From: Idiomarina sp. UBA6142
GTDB lineage: Bacteria; Pseudomonadota; Gammaproteobacteria; Enterobacterales; Alteromonadaceae
DNA: 6,193 bases
NCBI GenBank assembly: GCA_002423905.1
Contig: DIVC01000009.1
Location: forward strand, 1-6,193
Reading direction: 5' to 3'
The translations under genes and the position numbers were made by a program. This document shows, piece after piece, positions 1 to 5,781 of this stretch. The notes beneath the pieces were generated by a model that was not told the origin of the DNA, ran no database searches, and worked only from the letters and a program-made list of their open reading frames with translations. Within the stretch, counting starts at the first letter, position 1. Every line of letters starts with the position of its first letter.

Positions 1-305
1 AACAGTTGTACACGATCATCAATGGCGCCACAGCTGCCAATGCGAATGAGCTGTTTTACGCCAAAATGGTTGATCAGTTCATGCGCATAAATAGCGCAGC
101 TTGGCATGCCCATGCCAGTTCCCATGACCGACACGCGACGCCCCATAAAGGTGCCAGTAAAGCCAAACATACTGCGCACGTCATTGACTTGCTGAACATC
201 GTCCAGATATTTATCGGCAATAAACTTGGCTCGCAATGGATCGCCAGGAAGCAAGCAGATATCAGCGAAATCACCGGGATTAGCATTAATATGTGGGGTA
301 CTCAT
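1..305 (-). CDS. deoD: Purine nucleoside phosphorylase DeoD (partial, N-terminal 101 residues)
   Basis: Cytoplasmic enzyme that splits purine (deoxy)nucleosides with phosphate into free base and (deoxy)ribose-1-phosphate, the substrate of DeoB next door. The start region MSTPHINA, the block [10 protein letters not shown] (18-27) and IRIGSCGA (87-94) are close to E. coli DeoD. The expected phosphate- and ribose-site residues are all present: His5, Gly21, Arg25, Arg44, Arg88 and Ser91. The gene runs off the left edge after codon 101, so the base-binding C-terminal half is not seen. The ATG follows the deoB stop with no gap (TAA then ATG). The purine-rich sequence that must serve as ribosome binding site lies in the last deoB codons, which suggests translational coupling. 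It is the last gene of the operon visible here. The family assignment is very secure. Confidence 0.96.
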   Translation of the reverse strand, partial: MSTPHINANPGDFADICLLPGDPLRAKFIADKYLDDVQQVNDVRSMFGFTGTFMGRRVSVMGTGMGMPSCAIYAHELINHFGVKQLIRIGSCGAIDDRVQL

Positions 306-1544
306 TTACTCATCTCTTTTTAAATCAGCTAGGAACGATGCACCATAGTCCATGGCTGACAAACCCAAATAATCGGCAATAGTTTGCCCTAAATCAGCAA
401 AGCTTTCTCGTCGTCCCAAATTAACAGGCTGTAGACCCGGGCGATATACCAATAGCGGGATATACTCACGAGTGTGATCGGTACCTGGCCAACTCGGATC
501 ATTACCGTGGTCGGCGGTAAATACCAACAAATCGTCAGCTTGCGTTGCCGCTACTAGGTCTGGAATTAAACGATCAAAATATTCAAGTGCACGGGCGTAA
601 CCCGCAATGTCGCGACGATGGCCATACTCACTGTCAAAGTCGACTAAGTTAGTAAAAATGACTGACTGGCTTGGCGCGCTGTTCATCGCATCGATGGTGA
701 GCTCGGTAAGTTGCTTGATGCCACTGCCTTTGATCGCTGTAGTAATACCAATATGGGCAAAAATATCGGCGATCTTGCCAATAGCGATGACCTGACCACC
801 CGCCATAGTCAACTTTTCAAGAACTGTGGGAGCTGGTGGTGGTAGCGAATAATCACGGCGATTGCTGGTGCGTTTGAAATTGCTCTCGTCGCTACCCGAA
901 AAAGGTCGTGCGATGACCCGCCCGATATTGTACGGTTCAAGTAATTCTCGCGCTAGTTCACACAGCTCATACAATCGCTGTAGACCAAACGTTTGCTCAT
1001 GGGCAGCAATTTGCAACACCGAATCTGCCGAGGTATAGACAATCGGCTTGCCCGTTTGCATATGCTGGCGGCCGAGGCGTTTCAAGATTTCCGTACCTGA
1101 AGCGTGACAGTTACCTAAGTATCCTGGCAGCTTACCTTGCGTAACTAAAGCGTCTAACAATGCCTCTGGAAAGGAATTCTCGGGCTGATGAAAATAGCCC
1201 CAGTCAAATAGTACCGGCACCCCCGCCAGTTCCCAGTGTCCTGACGGCGTATCTTTACCACTGGAAAGCTCTTGCGCCCAACCATAGCCGCCCTGCAGCT
1301 GATCGGCGGCGATGGTTGCCACGGCCGGCCAACGCCCCGTTGCCCCATAGCTTGCATGCGCTAAGCCAAGTTTGATTAGATTGGGAATATGTAATGGCCC
1401 GGAACGGCCTTCATTCGCCTGACCAGCAGCACAGGCAGCAGCAATATGACCGAAGGTATCTGCGCCCACATCAGCAAATTGATCTGCATCGGCAGCGGCG
1501 CCAATGCCAAACGAATCTAGCACCACAATAACGACTCGAGCCAT
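306..1544 (-). CDS. deoB: Phosphopentomutase DeoB
   Basis: Interconverts (deoxy)ribose-1-phosphate and (deoxy)ribose-5-phosphate, linking the DeoA/DeoD phosphorylases to DeoC. It is a cytoplasmic, two-metal enzyme of the alkaline phosphatase superfamily. The 412 residues are near the 407 of E. coli. Metal ligands fall where expected: Asp10 in VVLDSFGIG, Asp304 and His309 in [12 protein letters not shown], Asp345 and His346 in TADHG, and His357 in TDHTRE. The segment KDTPSGHWE (97-105) carries the phosphorylated Ser/Thr of the family. A cap domain occupies roughly residues 105-300. The start is fixed by a strong AGGTGAGG ribosome binding site 8 bases upstream of the ATG. It sits 35 bases after deoA, the only real gap in the operon, and its stop touches the deoD start. 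Confidence 0.98.
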   Translation of the reverse strand: MARVVIVVLDSFGIGAAADADQFADVGADTFGHIAAACAAGQANEGRSGPLHIPNLIKLGLAHASYGATGRWPAVATIAADQLQGGYGWAQELSSGKDTPSGHWELAGVPVLFDWGYFHQPENSFPEALLDALVTQGKLPGYLGNCHASGTEILKRLGRQHMQTGKPIVYTSADSVLQIAAHEQTFGLQRLYELCELARELLEPYNIGRVIARPFSGSDESNFKRTSNRRDYSLPPPAPTVLEKLTMAGGQVIAIGKIADIFAHIGITTAIKGSGIKQLTELTIDAMNSAPSQSVIFTNLVDFDSEYGHRRDIAGYARALEYFDRLIPDLVAATQADDLLVFTADHGNDPSWPGTDHTREYIPLLVYRPGLQPVNLGRRESFADLGQTIADYLGLSAMDYGASFLADLKRDE

Positions 1545-1552
1545 ATCTGTTG

Positions 1553-1560
1553 CCTCACCT
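1553..1560 (-). promoter_or_regulatory. Ribosome binding site of deoB
   Basis: AGGTGAGG on the minus strand, 8 bases before the deoB ATG. It is the strongest Shine-Dalgarno sequence in the operon, at the only junction with a true intergenic gap (35 bases). deoB can therefore start translation independently of deoA. Confidence 0.8.
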
Positions 1561-1579
1561 GCACTATCTGCTGGATAAC

Positions 1580-2905
1580 TTAATCGCGCGCCACTTGCTC
1601 ATAGATCACCGGACGTGGTTTCGGGGCGTGCTCGGTGATCTCAAAGCTGCTGCGAACTTGTTCAGCGGCCAGTTGCCATTGCTCTTCGGTACGCGCATAG
1701 ATGATGGCTAGGGCCTTATGGCTATCAACCTGAGCGCCACAACCTAGGACTTGATCCAAACCGACGCCGTAGTCAAGCACATCGGCACTCGTACGGCGAC
1801 CGCCACCCAAGGCCACCACGGCAAGGCCGAGAGCACGGGTATTGACGCTGCTGATATAACCACTCGCGCTGGCAAATACCGGTCGCGCAATAGATGCTAA
1901 GGGTAAATGCTTGGTATACTCAGTCAGTAAATCACTGGGGCCATCGAGTGCGGTAACCATCTCAGCAAACTTCTCGGCCGCGCGACCACTATCAAGTGCC
2001 TGCTCAGCTTGTTGACGACCGGCCACGTTCGATTCTGCGAGACCACCACGATAAAGCATTTCTGCAGCTAAACTTATGGTCACTTCACGCAGTCGTGGGG
2101 CTTGCTGCTGCCCACACAAGAAGCGAATGGCTTCGTGCACTTCTAGTGAGTTACCCGCCGAATAAGCCAATACTTCATTCATATCAGTGAGTATGGCGGA
2201 GGTTTTTAACCCAGCACCATTCGCTACTGTTACCAAGCTTTGCGCTAATTCAACAGCTTGGCTATGTACCGTCATCATAGCGCCATTACCGGTTTTGACA
2301 TCCAACACTAACGCATCAAGCCCAGCCGCTAATTTTTTCGACAATATCGAGGCGGTGATTAAGGGGATAGATTCTACCGTAGCCGTGATATCTCGGGTAG
2401 CGTAGAAGCGCGAATCCGCCGGAGCTAAACGACCGGTCTGTCCAATAATCGCCACCCCAACCTGCTTCACTACGCGCTGAAATAGCTCATTGGATGGTTT
2501 CGCTTGGTACCCGGGAATTGCTTCAAATTTATCTAAGGTACCACCGGTGTGCCCCAATCCTCGCCCCGATATCATTGGCACATAACCGCCACAGGCGGCA
2601 ACAATAGGGCCAAGCATTAAACTCACCACATCGCCAACGCCGCCAGTGGAATGTTTGTCTAACACAGGGCCATCTAAATCAAGACCACGCCAATCCATCA
2701 CATCACCTGAATCGCGCATAGCGATCGTCAGCGCAACGCGTTCGTCGGCGGTCATGCCTTGAAAGAACACCGCCATTGCGAAGGCTGAAATTTGACTTTC
2801 AGTAATGCTGTTGTCGGTAATACCGGCAACGAAATAATCGATTTGCGCTTTACTTAAGATCTGACCATCACGCTTAGCCCGAATAATTTCCTGGGGTAAA
2901 AACAT
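1580..2905 (-). CDS. deoA: Thymidine phosphorylase DeoA
   Basis: Reversible phosphorolysis of thymidine and deoxyuridine to the base and deoxyribose-1-phosphate, in the cytoplasm. At 441 residues it is almost the same length as E. coli DeoA (440) and aligns along the whole sequence. The phosphate-binding loop KHSTGGVGD is at 84-92. The family signature [16 protein letters not shown] is at 113-128, with Phe where Leu is usual. The pyrimidine-contacting residues Arg171, Ser186 and Lys190 have exactly the E. coli numbering. An N-terminal alpha domain (about 1-65 and 160-190) flanks the alpha/beta phosphate domain, as in the nucleoside phosphorylase II family. The start codon directly follows the deoC TAA, with AGAAGGA 6 bases upstream. 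Deoxyuridine made by Cdd, encoded upstream, feeds this enzyme. Confidence 0.98.
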   Translation of the reverse strand: MFLPQEIIRAKRDGQILSKAQIDYFVAGITDNSITESQISAFAMAVFFQGMTADERVALTIAMRDSGDVMDWRGLDLDGPVLDKHSTGGVGDVVSLMLGPIVAACGGYVPMISGRGLGHTGGTLDKFEAIPGYQAKPSNELFQRVVKQVGVAIIGQTGRLAPADSRFYATRDITATVESIPLITASILSKKLAAGLDALVLDVKTGNGAMMTVHSQAVELAQSLVTVANGAGLKTSAILTDMNEVLAYSAGNSLEVHEAIRFLCGQQQAPRLREVTISLAAEMLYRGGLAESNVAGRQQAEQALDSGRAAEKFAEMVTALDGPSDLLTEYTKHLPLASIARPVFASASGYISSVNTRALGLAVVALGGGRRTSADVLDYGVGLDQVLGCGAQVDSHKALAIIYARTEEQWQLAAEQVRSSFEITEHAPKPRPVIYEQVARD

Positions 2906-3670
2906 TTAATATCCTTCTGCGGGAGCTTTAGTATGCCCGCTCAATTCAGCAATAACTTGTTGTAATAGGCCACTAGCTCCAAAGCGGAAATTATCGGCAG
3001 TTAACCAATCTAAACCCATCATCCTCTCTGCGAGTTCTAAATAAGCTCGAGCATCAGCGACGGTCCGTACGCCACCAGCAGCCTTAAAACCGACCTTGGC
3101 CTGACTATCGCGGATAGCTTGCAGCATAATCTCAGCAGCACTCAGGGTTGCATTAACGGCCACCTTGCCGGTTGAGGTCTTGATAAAATCAGCGCCATTG
3201 GTGATGGCAATCATGCTAGCTTGGCGAATCAGTTCTGGGCTTTTCAACATCCCTGACTCAATAATCACTTTGAGCTTAGCGCTGCCACCACACGCCTGTT
3301 TGCAACGCTGTACTAAATCCCCGCCACTGACTTCATCGCCGTTAAGCAACGCTTGATAGGGAAACACCACATCAATTTCATCCGCACCAGCAGCTGCAGC
3401 ACGCATGGTCTCAGCGGCAGCTCGCTCAACATCAATACTTCCAGCCGGAAAATTGGTGACTGTCGCTATCTTCACCGCGGTTAAAGCTAACCGATCAAGC
3501 TCTAATCGCGCCCACGTGATCCATTCGGGATACACACATAGCGCAGCAGGCGAGCCAAAAGGCGTCAGCGCCTGTCGGCATAACTGACTGATAGATGCTT
3601 TGCTATCGTCATTATTCAACGACGTGAGATCGGTTAACGTTAAGGTCAATAAGGCGGGGTTGGTAATCAT
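2906..3670 (-). CDS. deoC: Deoxyribose-phosphate aldolase DeoC
   Basis: Class I (Schiff-base) aldolase that cleaves 2-deoxyribose-5-phosphate to glyceraldehyde-3-phosphate and acetaldehyde, sending nucleoside sugar into central metabolism. Numbering from the ATG at 3670 gives 254 residues. Schiff-base Lys164 lies in DFIKTSTGK, the second active-site lysine Lys196 in VGFKAAGGVRT, and Asp100 in DEIDVVFPY. These match E. coli Lys167, Lys201 and Asp102. The C-terminal residue is Tyr254, like the catalytic C-terminal tyrosine of E. coli. The usual GFKPAGG has Ala for Pro here. A GTG at 3673 directly after the cdd stop is in frame. The ATG at 3670 is preferred because AGAAGG lies 7 bases away, against 4 for the GTG. 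The Lys164 region confirms an active enzyme. Confidence 0.97.
   Translation of the reverse strand: MITNPALLTLTLTDLTSLNNDDSKASISQLCRQALTPFGSPAALCVYPEWITWARLELDRLALTAVKIATVTNFPAGSIDVERAAAETMRAAAAGADEIDVVFPYQALLNGDEVSGGDLVQRCKQACGGSAKLKVIIESGMLKSPELIRQASMIAITNGADFIKTSTGKVAVNATLSAAEIMLQAIRDSQAKVGFKAAGGVRTVADARAYLELAERMMGLDWLTADNFRFGASGLLQQVIAELSGHTKAPAEGY
2912..2918 (-). promoter_or_regulatory. Ribosome binding site of deoA
   Basis: AGAAGGA on the minus strand, inside the last codons of deoC and 6 bases before the deoA ATG. It supports the start chosen for deoA and coupling to deoC termination, since TAA and ATG are adjacent. Confidence 0.75.
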
Positions 3671-3673
3671 CAC

Positions 3674-4120
3674 TTAACCTTCTTGCAACTTAGCACGTAG
3701 CGAACCACCGGGCTGAAAACTAAACGCATCGGGCAATAAATCCTGGACTTGCCATTGCCGTTCGTCGCTATCGCTAAATGACATTATTGGGGCGTCTTTC
3801 GCAAAGAACTCGGCAATCACTTGTCGGCAGGCACCGCACGGAGCATACGCTTTCTGACTCGGGGTATAGATGACCACACCAGCAAATTCATCAGCCTTTA
3901 CACCGGCAGCAATCGCCGTAAAGATAGCCGTTCGTTCAGCACAATTAGTCAGCCCGTAGGAAGCATTTTCAACATTACAGCCGTTAAACTGGCGTCCATC
4001 TTTCAACAACACGACCGCCCCAACTGGGAATTGACTGTACGGAGCGTGAGCATTTTTACTCACCATCTGTGCGGCAGTTTTCAATTGCGCCAATTGCGCA
4101 TGAAGTTCACGAGTGTTCAT
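3674..4120 (-). CDS. cdd: Cytidine deaminase (short, homotetrameric type)
   Basis: Zinc hydrolase that deaminates cytidine and deoxycytidine to uridine and deoxyuridine, the entry step for pyrimidines into this operon. The 148 residues correspond to the short tetrameric class (B. subtilis type, about 136). They do not correspond to the 294-residue two-domain enzyme of E. coli. Zinc ligands are Cys60 (in the CAE motif), Cys95 and Cys98 (PCGAC), and Glu62 is the proton shuttle. Asn49 and Glu51 in NVENASYG bind the ribose. It is the first gene of the operon. No Shine-Dalgarno is visible before the ATG at 4120. An upstream in-frame TAA without an intervening ATG, GTG or TTG fixes the start. The region just before the ATG lies in an inverted repeat. 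Transcription probably begins within 4121-4210, but no convincing promoter could be read. Confidence 0.96.
   Translation of the reverse strand: MNTRELHAQLAQLKTAAQMVSKNAHAPYSQFPVGAVVLLKDGRQFNGCNVENASYGLTNCAERTAIFTAIAAGVKADEFAGVVIYTPSQKAYAPCGACRQVIAEFFAKDAPIMSFSDSDERQWQVQDLLPDAFSFQPGGSLRAKLQEG
3678..3683 (-). promoter_or_regulatory. Ribosome binding site deciding the deoC start
   Basis: AGAAGG on the minus strand within the last cdd codons. It is 7 bases from the ATG at 3670 and 4 bases from the in-frame GTG at 3673, so it favours the ATG. Confidence 0.65.
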
Positions 4121-4126
4121 AAGTTT

Positions 4127-4185
4127 CGGTAGGTTATGTATGGCCGTTTAGCTTACTCTTTTGTCGCTCGCAAGCCAACCTATCG
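4127..4185 (-). repeat. Inverted repeat in the cdd leader
   Basis: CGGTAGGTT at 4127-4135 and AACCTATCG at 4177-4185 are inverted repeats, 8 of 9 complementary, 41 bases apart. In a minus-strand transcript the second arm ends 6 bases before the cdd ATG, where a ribosome binding site would normally be. It could be an mRNA stem or a pair of protein-binding half sites. The sequence alone does not decide, and chance is possible. Confidence 0.35.
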
Positions 4186-4211
4186 GTTTTATTCATCGGC
4201 ACTTTCATTTA

Positions 4212-4230
4212 ATTTAGTAATTTACGAAAT
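4212..4230. promoter_or_regulatory. Operator 1, near-perfect palindrome (candidate ArsR-family site)
   Basis: ATTTAGTAATTTACGAAAT is a 19-base palindrome around 4221 with 8 of 9 base pairs symmetric (half site ATTT-n-GTAA). It ends 5 bases before the -35 element of the rightward promoter. With its flanking base it is 17 of 20 identical to the reverse complement of a second site at 4262-4281. The site is probably bound by the repressor encoded at 4539-4850. That assignment is inferred from proximity and symmetry; no consensus was matched. Confidence 0.7.
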
Positions 4231-4235
4231 ACACC

Positions 4236-4264
4236 TTTACCAGCAGCACAAGATCACCTATATT
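4236..4264 (+). promoter_or_regulatory. Promoter of the DUF2892-arsR pair
   Basis: TTTACC at 4236-4241 (4 of 6 to TTGACA), a 17-base spacer, and TATATT at 4259-4264 (5 of 6 to TATAAT). Transcription should start near 4271, the centre of operator 2, giving a leader of about 38 bases. Operator 2 overlaps the last three bases of the -10. A bound repressor should therefore block initiation, which implies autoregulation of the downstream pair. Confidence 0.65.
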
Positions 4265-4280
4265 TCGTAATGTGCTAAAT
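4262..4280. promoter_or_regulatory. Operator 2, degenerate palindrome overlapping the -10 and start point
   Basis: ATTTCGTAATGTGCTAAAT has 6 of 9 symmetric pairs around 4271. Its left half (ATTT-n-GTAA) is as in operator 1 and its right half is weaker. Centre-to-centre distance to operator 1 is 50 bases, slightly under five helical turns, so the two repressor dimers would lie on roughly similar faces of the DNA. Confidence 0.6.
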
Positions 4281-4297
4281 TAATGTATTCATCAACT

Positions 4298-4302
4298 AGG
4301 AG
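4298..4302 (+). promoter_or_regulatory. Ribosome binding site deciding the DUF2892 gene start
   Basis: AGGAG, 6 bases before the ATG at 4309. An in-frame ATG at 4303 directly abuts this site and is too close to be used. Confidence 0.75.
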
Positions 4303-4308
4303 ATGATT

Positions 4309-4521
4309 ATGAGTGTTGAACGCGCATTAACCGCTTTCGCTGGTTTTATGATTTTGCTGTCGCTAGCATTAACTCAGTGGGTTCATCCCAATTTTATATG
4401 GTTCACGGCCTTTATCGGTGCTAATCTATTCCAGCAGTCCTTTACTGGCTTTTGCCCTGCCAGTATGATCTTTAAGCGAGTTTTTAAACTCAAAACTGAG
4501 CGCGAGCTTGCTGGCCACTAA
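4309..4521 (+). CDS. DUF2892 (YgaP transmembrane-domain-like) small inner membrane protein
   Basis: A 70-residue protein predicted to lie in the inner membrane. Two hydrophobic segments, about residues 6-22 (ALTAFAGFMILLSLALT) and 29-43, form a helical hairpin with a short turn at HPN. They are followed by FTGFCP (45-50) with the single Cys49 and a basic tail (FKRVFKLK). The AFAGFM and FTGFCP features are typical of the DUF2892 family. That family is also the membrane part of E. coli YgaP, where it is fused behind a sulfur-transferring rhodanese domain. Here it stands alone. It is 17 bases upstream of a persulfide-sensor type repressor and under its likely operators, so a role in sulfide or sulfane-sulfur handling is inferred. 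The biochemical function of the isolated domain is not known to me. Confidence 0.85.
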   Translation: MSVERALTAFAGFMILLSLALTQWVHPNFIWFTAFIGANLFQQSFTGFCPASMIFKRVFKLKTERELAGH

Positions 4522-4538
4522 ACCGATCGAGATCATCT

Positions 4539-4850
4539 ATGAACTATGCTCTAGCCATCGCTGCAATGCCCCAAGAAGATGCCGCACGTGCAGCGGCCTT
4601 TCTGCGTTCACTGGCCAATGAGCACCGTTTACAGATTCTTTGTCGATTGGCCGCAGGAGAGAAAAGTGTCGGTGAGTTAAATCAATACTTCCCATTGAGT
4701 CCATCGGCCTTTTCTCAGCATTTAGCGGTACTTCGCGAGCAAGACTTGGTCAAGTTTCGCAAAGAAGCTCAGACCATTTATTACTCCATTTTTGATCCGG
4801 ACACTCTGCGTTTTGTGCGCCTACTCAAAGATAAATTTTGCCCGGACTAA
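4539..4850 (+). CDS. ArsR-family repressor of the BigR/SqrR/YgaV persulfide-sensing type
   Basis: A 103-residue winged-helix repressor of the ArsR/SmtB family. A dimerising N-terminal helix (residues 12-24) leads into a helix-turn-helix with recognition helix near LSPSAFSQHLAVLRE (53-67). A beta wing (DLVKFRKEAQTIYYSI) and a C-terminal dimer helix follow. Cys35 (LQILC) and Cys101 (KFCPD) are 66 residues apart, the same spacing and contexts as Cys33/Cys99 of YgaV, Cys41/Cys107 of SqrR and Cys42/Cys108 of BigR. In those proteins the cysteine pair reacts with persulfides and releases DNA. The CxC metal motif of arsenic or cadmium sensors is absent. The ATG at 4539 has a weak GAGA 6 bases upstream. 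Met10 is a less likely start. The gene probably represses its own operon through the palindromes at 4212-4280. Confidence 0.9.
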   Translation: MNYALAIAAMPQEDAARAAAFLRSLANEHRLQILCRLAAGEKSVGELNQYFPLSPSAFSQHLAVLREQDLVKFRKEAQTIYYSIFDPDTLRFVRLLKDKFCPD

Positions 4851-5299
4851 TTGGCCGACCAGCGCATCACTAAAGCATCCTCGCGGCCGTCAGCTAAGGT
4901 TGGATAATAGTCTTTGCGGCGAGCAATAATTGCAAAGCCACAGCCTTGATATAGCCCTAATGCGGCATGATTTGATAGCCGTACCTCAAGCATAACCTCC
5001 GCTCGCTGATCACGCGCTTGCCGCTGAATATGCTGTAATAGTTGTTTGGCAACACCCTGCCGCTGAGCGCTCAACGTGGTGACGATGTTCATGACAGTCC
5101 AACAATCACCGACTGTTTGCACCAACGCAAAGCCGATCAGTTCGGCATTCGATGACCAGTAACCAAAATTTTGATAGGTATCAGTAAAACAAGACCTTAA
5201 TGTGCTTTCAGACCAAGGTAGTGGCTGAGCTGATTGCTCAATACTAACGATCTCAGAACACCAGCTTAAGGGTTTAATGAGTGGCTGATCTGCTGCCAT
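4847..5299 (-). CDS. rimI: Ribosomal protein bS18-alanine N-acetyltransferase RimI
   Basis: GNAT-family enzyme that uses acetyl-CoA to acetylate the N-terminal alanine of ribosomal protein S18. Its 150 residues match the 148 of E. coli. PWSE (28-31) is a RimI hallmark. The acetyl-CoA pyrophosphate loop is AQRQGVAKQLL (78-88), with Ala in the second glycine position. LEVRLSNHAALGLYQGCGF (104-122) holds Glu105 and Tyr117, equivalent to the catalytic Glu103 and Tyr115 of the Salmonella enzyme. RRKDYYPTLADGREDALVM (127-145) is the typical C-terminal block. It overlaps the upstream holD-like gene by 34 bases, consistent with one transcript. No clear Shine-Dalgarno is visible, and an in-frame stop (TAG) upstream rules out a longer form. 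Its TAG stop overlaps the TAA of the convergent repressor gene. Confidence 0.95.
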   Translation of the reverse strand: MAADQPLIKPLSWCSEIVSIEQSAQPLPWSESTLRSCFTDTYQNFGYWSSNAELIGFALVQTVGDCWTVMNIVTTLSAQRQGVAKQLLQHIQRQARDQRAEVMLEVRLSNHAALGLYQGCGFAIIARRKDYYPTLADGREDALVMRWSAN

Positions 5300-5649
5300 A
5301 CAATCTGTTTCAAGTGAGCGCTATTACCCATGCTATCAGCAGGGCTGCGCAAATCAAGCAAGTAGGAGTGGTTCCAGTTATCAGCTGTACTTACAGGCAT
5401 CTCTACCAGAGCCGCTCGGCTAAGTTGAGTGAGTTCAACCAGTAAAGCAACCACGTCATTTTGCCAACTGGTGTGCTGTACTTCGATACGAATATGACTA
5501 AGAAGAAGCCAACGATCTAAACGATAGCAGAAATCTGCAAATGCTTTTTCCGTCTCGGCTTTATGGAGCGGCTGCCACAAATGTAAGCCAAGCGCGCTGA
5601 GGGCTTGTTGTTGATAATCATTGTAAAACACTGATTTTTGCGCTGTCAT
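5266..5649 (-). CDS. holD: HolD-like protein, probable DNA polymerase III psi subunit
   Basis: A 127-residue soluble protein. HolD (psi) bridges the DnaX clamp loader to chi and, through it, to SSB at the replication fork. The family is poorly conserved, and three stretches support the call. The N-terminal LSALGLHLWQPL (17-28) resembles the E. coli LQQLGITQW segment. DVVALLVELTQLSRAALVEMP (65-85) resembles the DVLRALTVSPDQVLQL region. The C-terminal LKQIVWQQI (113-121) resembles ARAALWQQI. The holD-rimI neighbourhood, with rimI overlapping the 3' end, is the arrangement known in gammaproteobacteria. The ATG at 5649 is fixed by a TAA four codons upstream and has only a weak ribosome binding site. 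The tRNA-Trp gene lies 41 bases upstream on the same strand. Without context I would call it hypothetical. Confidence 0.7.
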   Translation of the reverse strand: MTAQKSVFYNDYQQQALSALGLHLWQPLHKAETEKAFADFCYRLDRWLLLSHIRIEVQHTSWQNDVVALLVELTQLSRAALVEMPVSTADNWNHSYLLDLRSPADSMGNSAHLKQIVWQQISHSLNP

Positions 5650-5690
5650 ATCACTAGCTTAGCCGATACCGGCGCCAATGAGAAGAGAAC

Positions 5691-5767
5691 TGGCAGGGGC
5701 GGAGGGATTCGAACCCCCAACCATCGGTTTTGGAGACCGCTGTTCTACCAATTGGAACTACGCCCCT
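5691..5767 (-). tRNA. tRNA-Trp, anticodon CCA, CCA tail encoded
   Basis: The minus strand folds into a full cloverleaf. The acceptor stem AGGGGCG/CGCCCCT is perfect and the D stem is GTTC/GAAC. The anticodon loop is CTCCAAA (anticodon at 5731-5733), the T arm is GGGGG-TTCGAAT-CCCTC, and the discriminator is G followed by encoded CCA. It is close to E. coli tRNA-Trp but differs at structural points. There is an extra C at the start of the D-loop (9 rather than 8 bases, 77 in total). A24 pairs with U11 where E. coli has G24. The top anticodon-stem pair 27-43 is G-A, a mismatch. It has its own promoter upstream. Confidence 0.95.
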
Positions 5768-5781
5768 GCAGCAGAGTCCGA

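Noticed and set aside
6..323. Open frame of 105 codons on the plus strand at the left edge
   Set aside because: It lies antisense to deoD, whose protein sequence is unmistakable. The translation resembles no family and has no ribosome binding site.
3821..4132. Plus-strand open frame of 103 codons opposite cdd
   Set aside because: Antisense shadow of cdd, which has intact zinc motifs. Its composition is not protein-like.
4141..4210. Minus-strand promoter or CRP/CytR-type sites for cdd-deo
   Set aside because: Candidate hexamers such as TTGGCT-N17-TAAGCT match only 3 of 6 at each element, and no TGTGA-N6-TCACA-like site could be read. No call was made.
4303..4308. Earlier ATG giving the DUF2892 protein two extra residues
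   Set aside because: It directly abuts the AGGAG ribosome binding site. The ATG at 4309 has the proper 6-base spacing and the family-like N-terminus.
4266..4850. Reading the repressor as an arsenic or cadmium sensor
   Set aside because: The ELCVC-type metal-binding cysteine motif is missing, no arsenic genes are nearby, and the two cysteines fit the persulfide-sensor pattern instead.
5662..5673. GCCG-ATAC-CGGC hairpin between tRNA-Trp and holD as a terminator
   Set aside because: The stem has only four pairs and no T-run follows on either strand.
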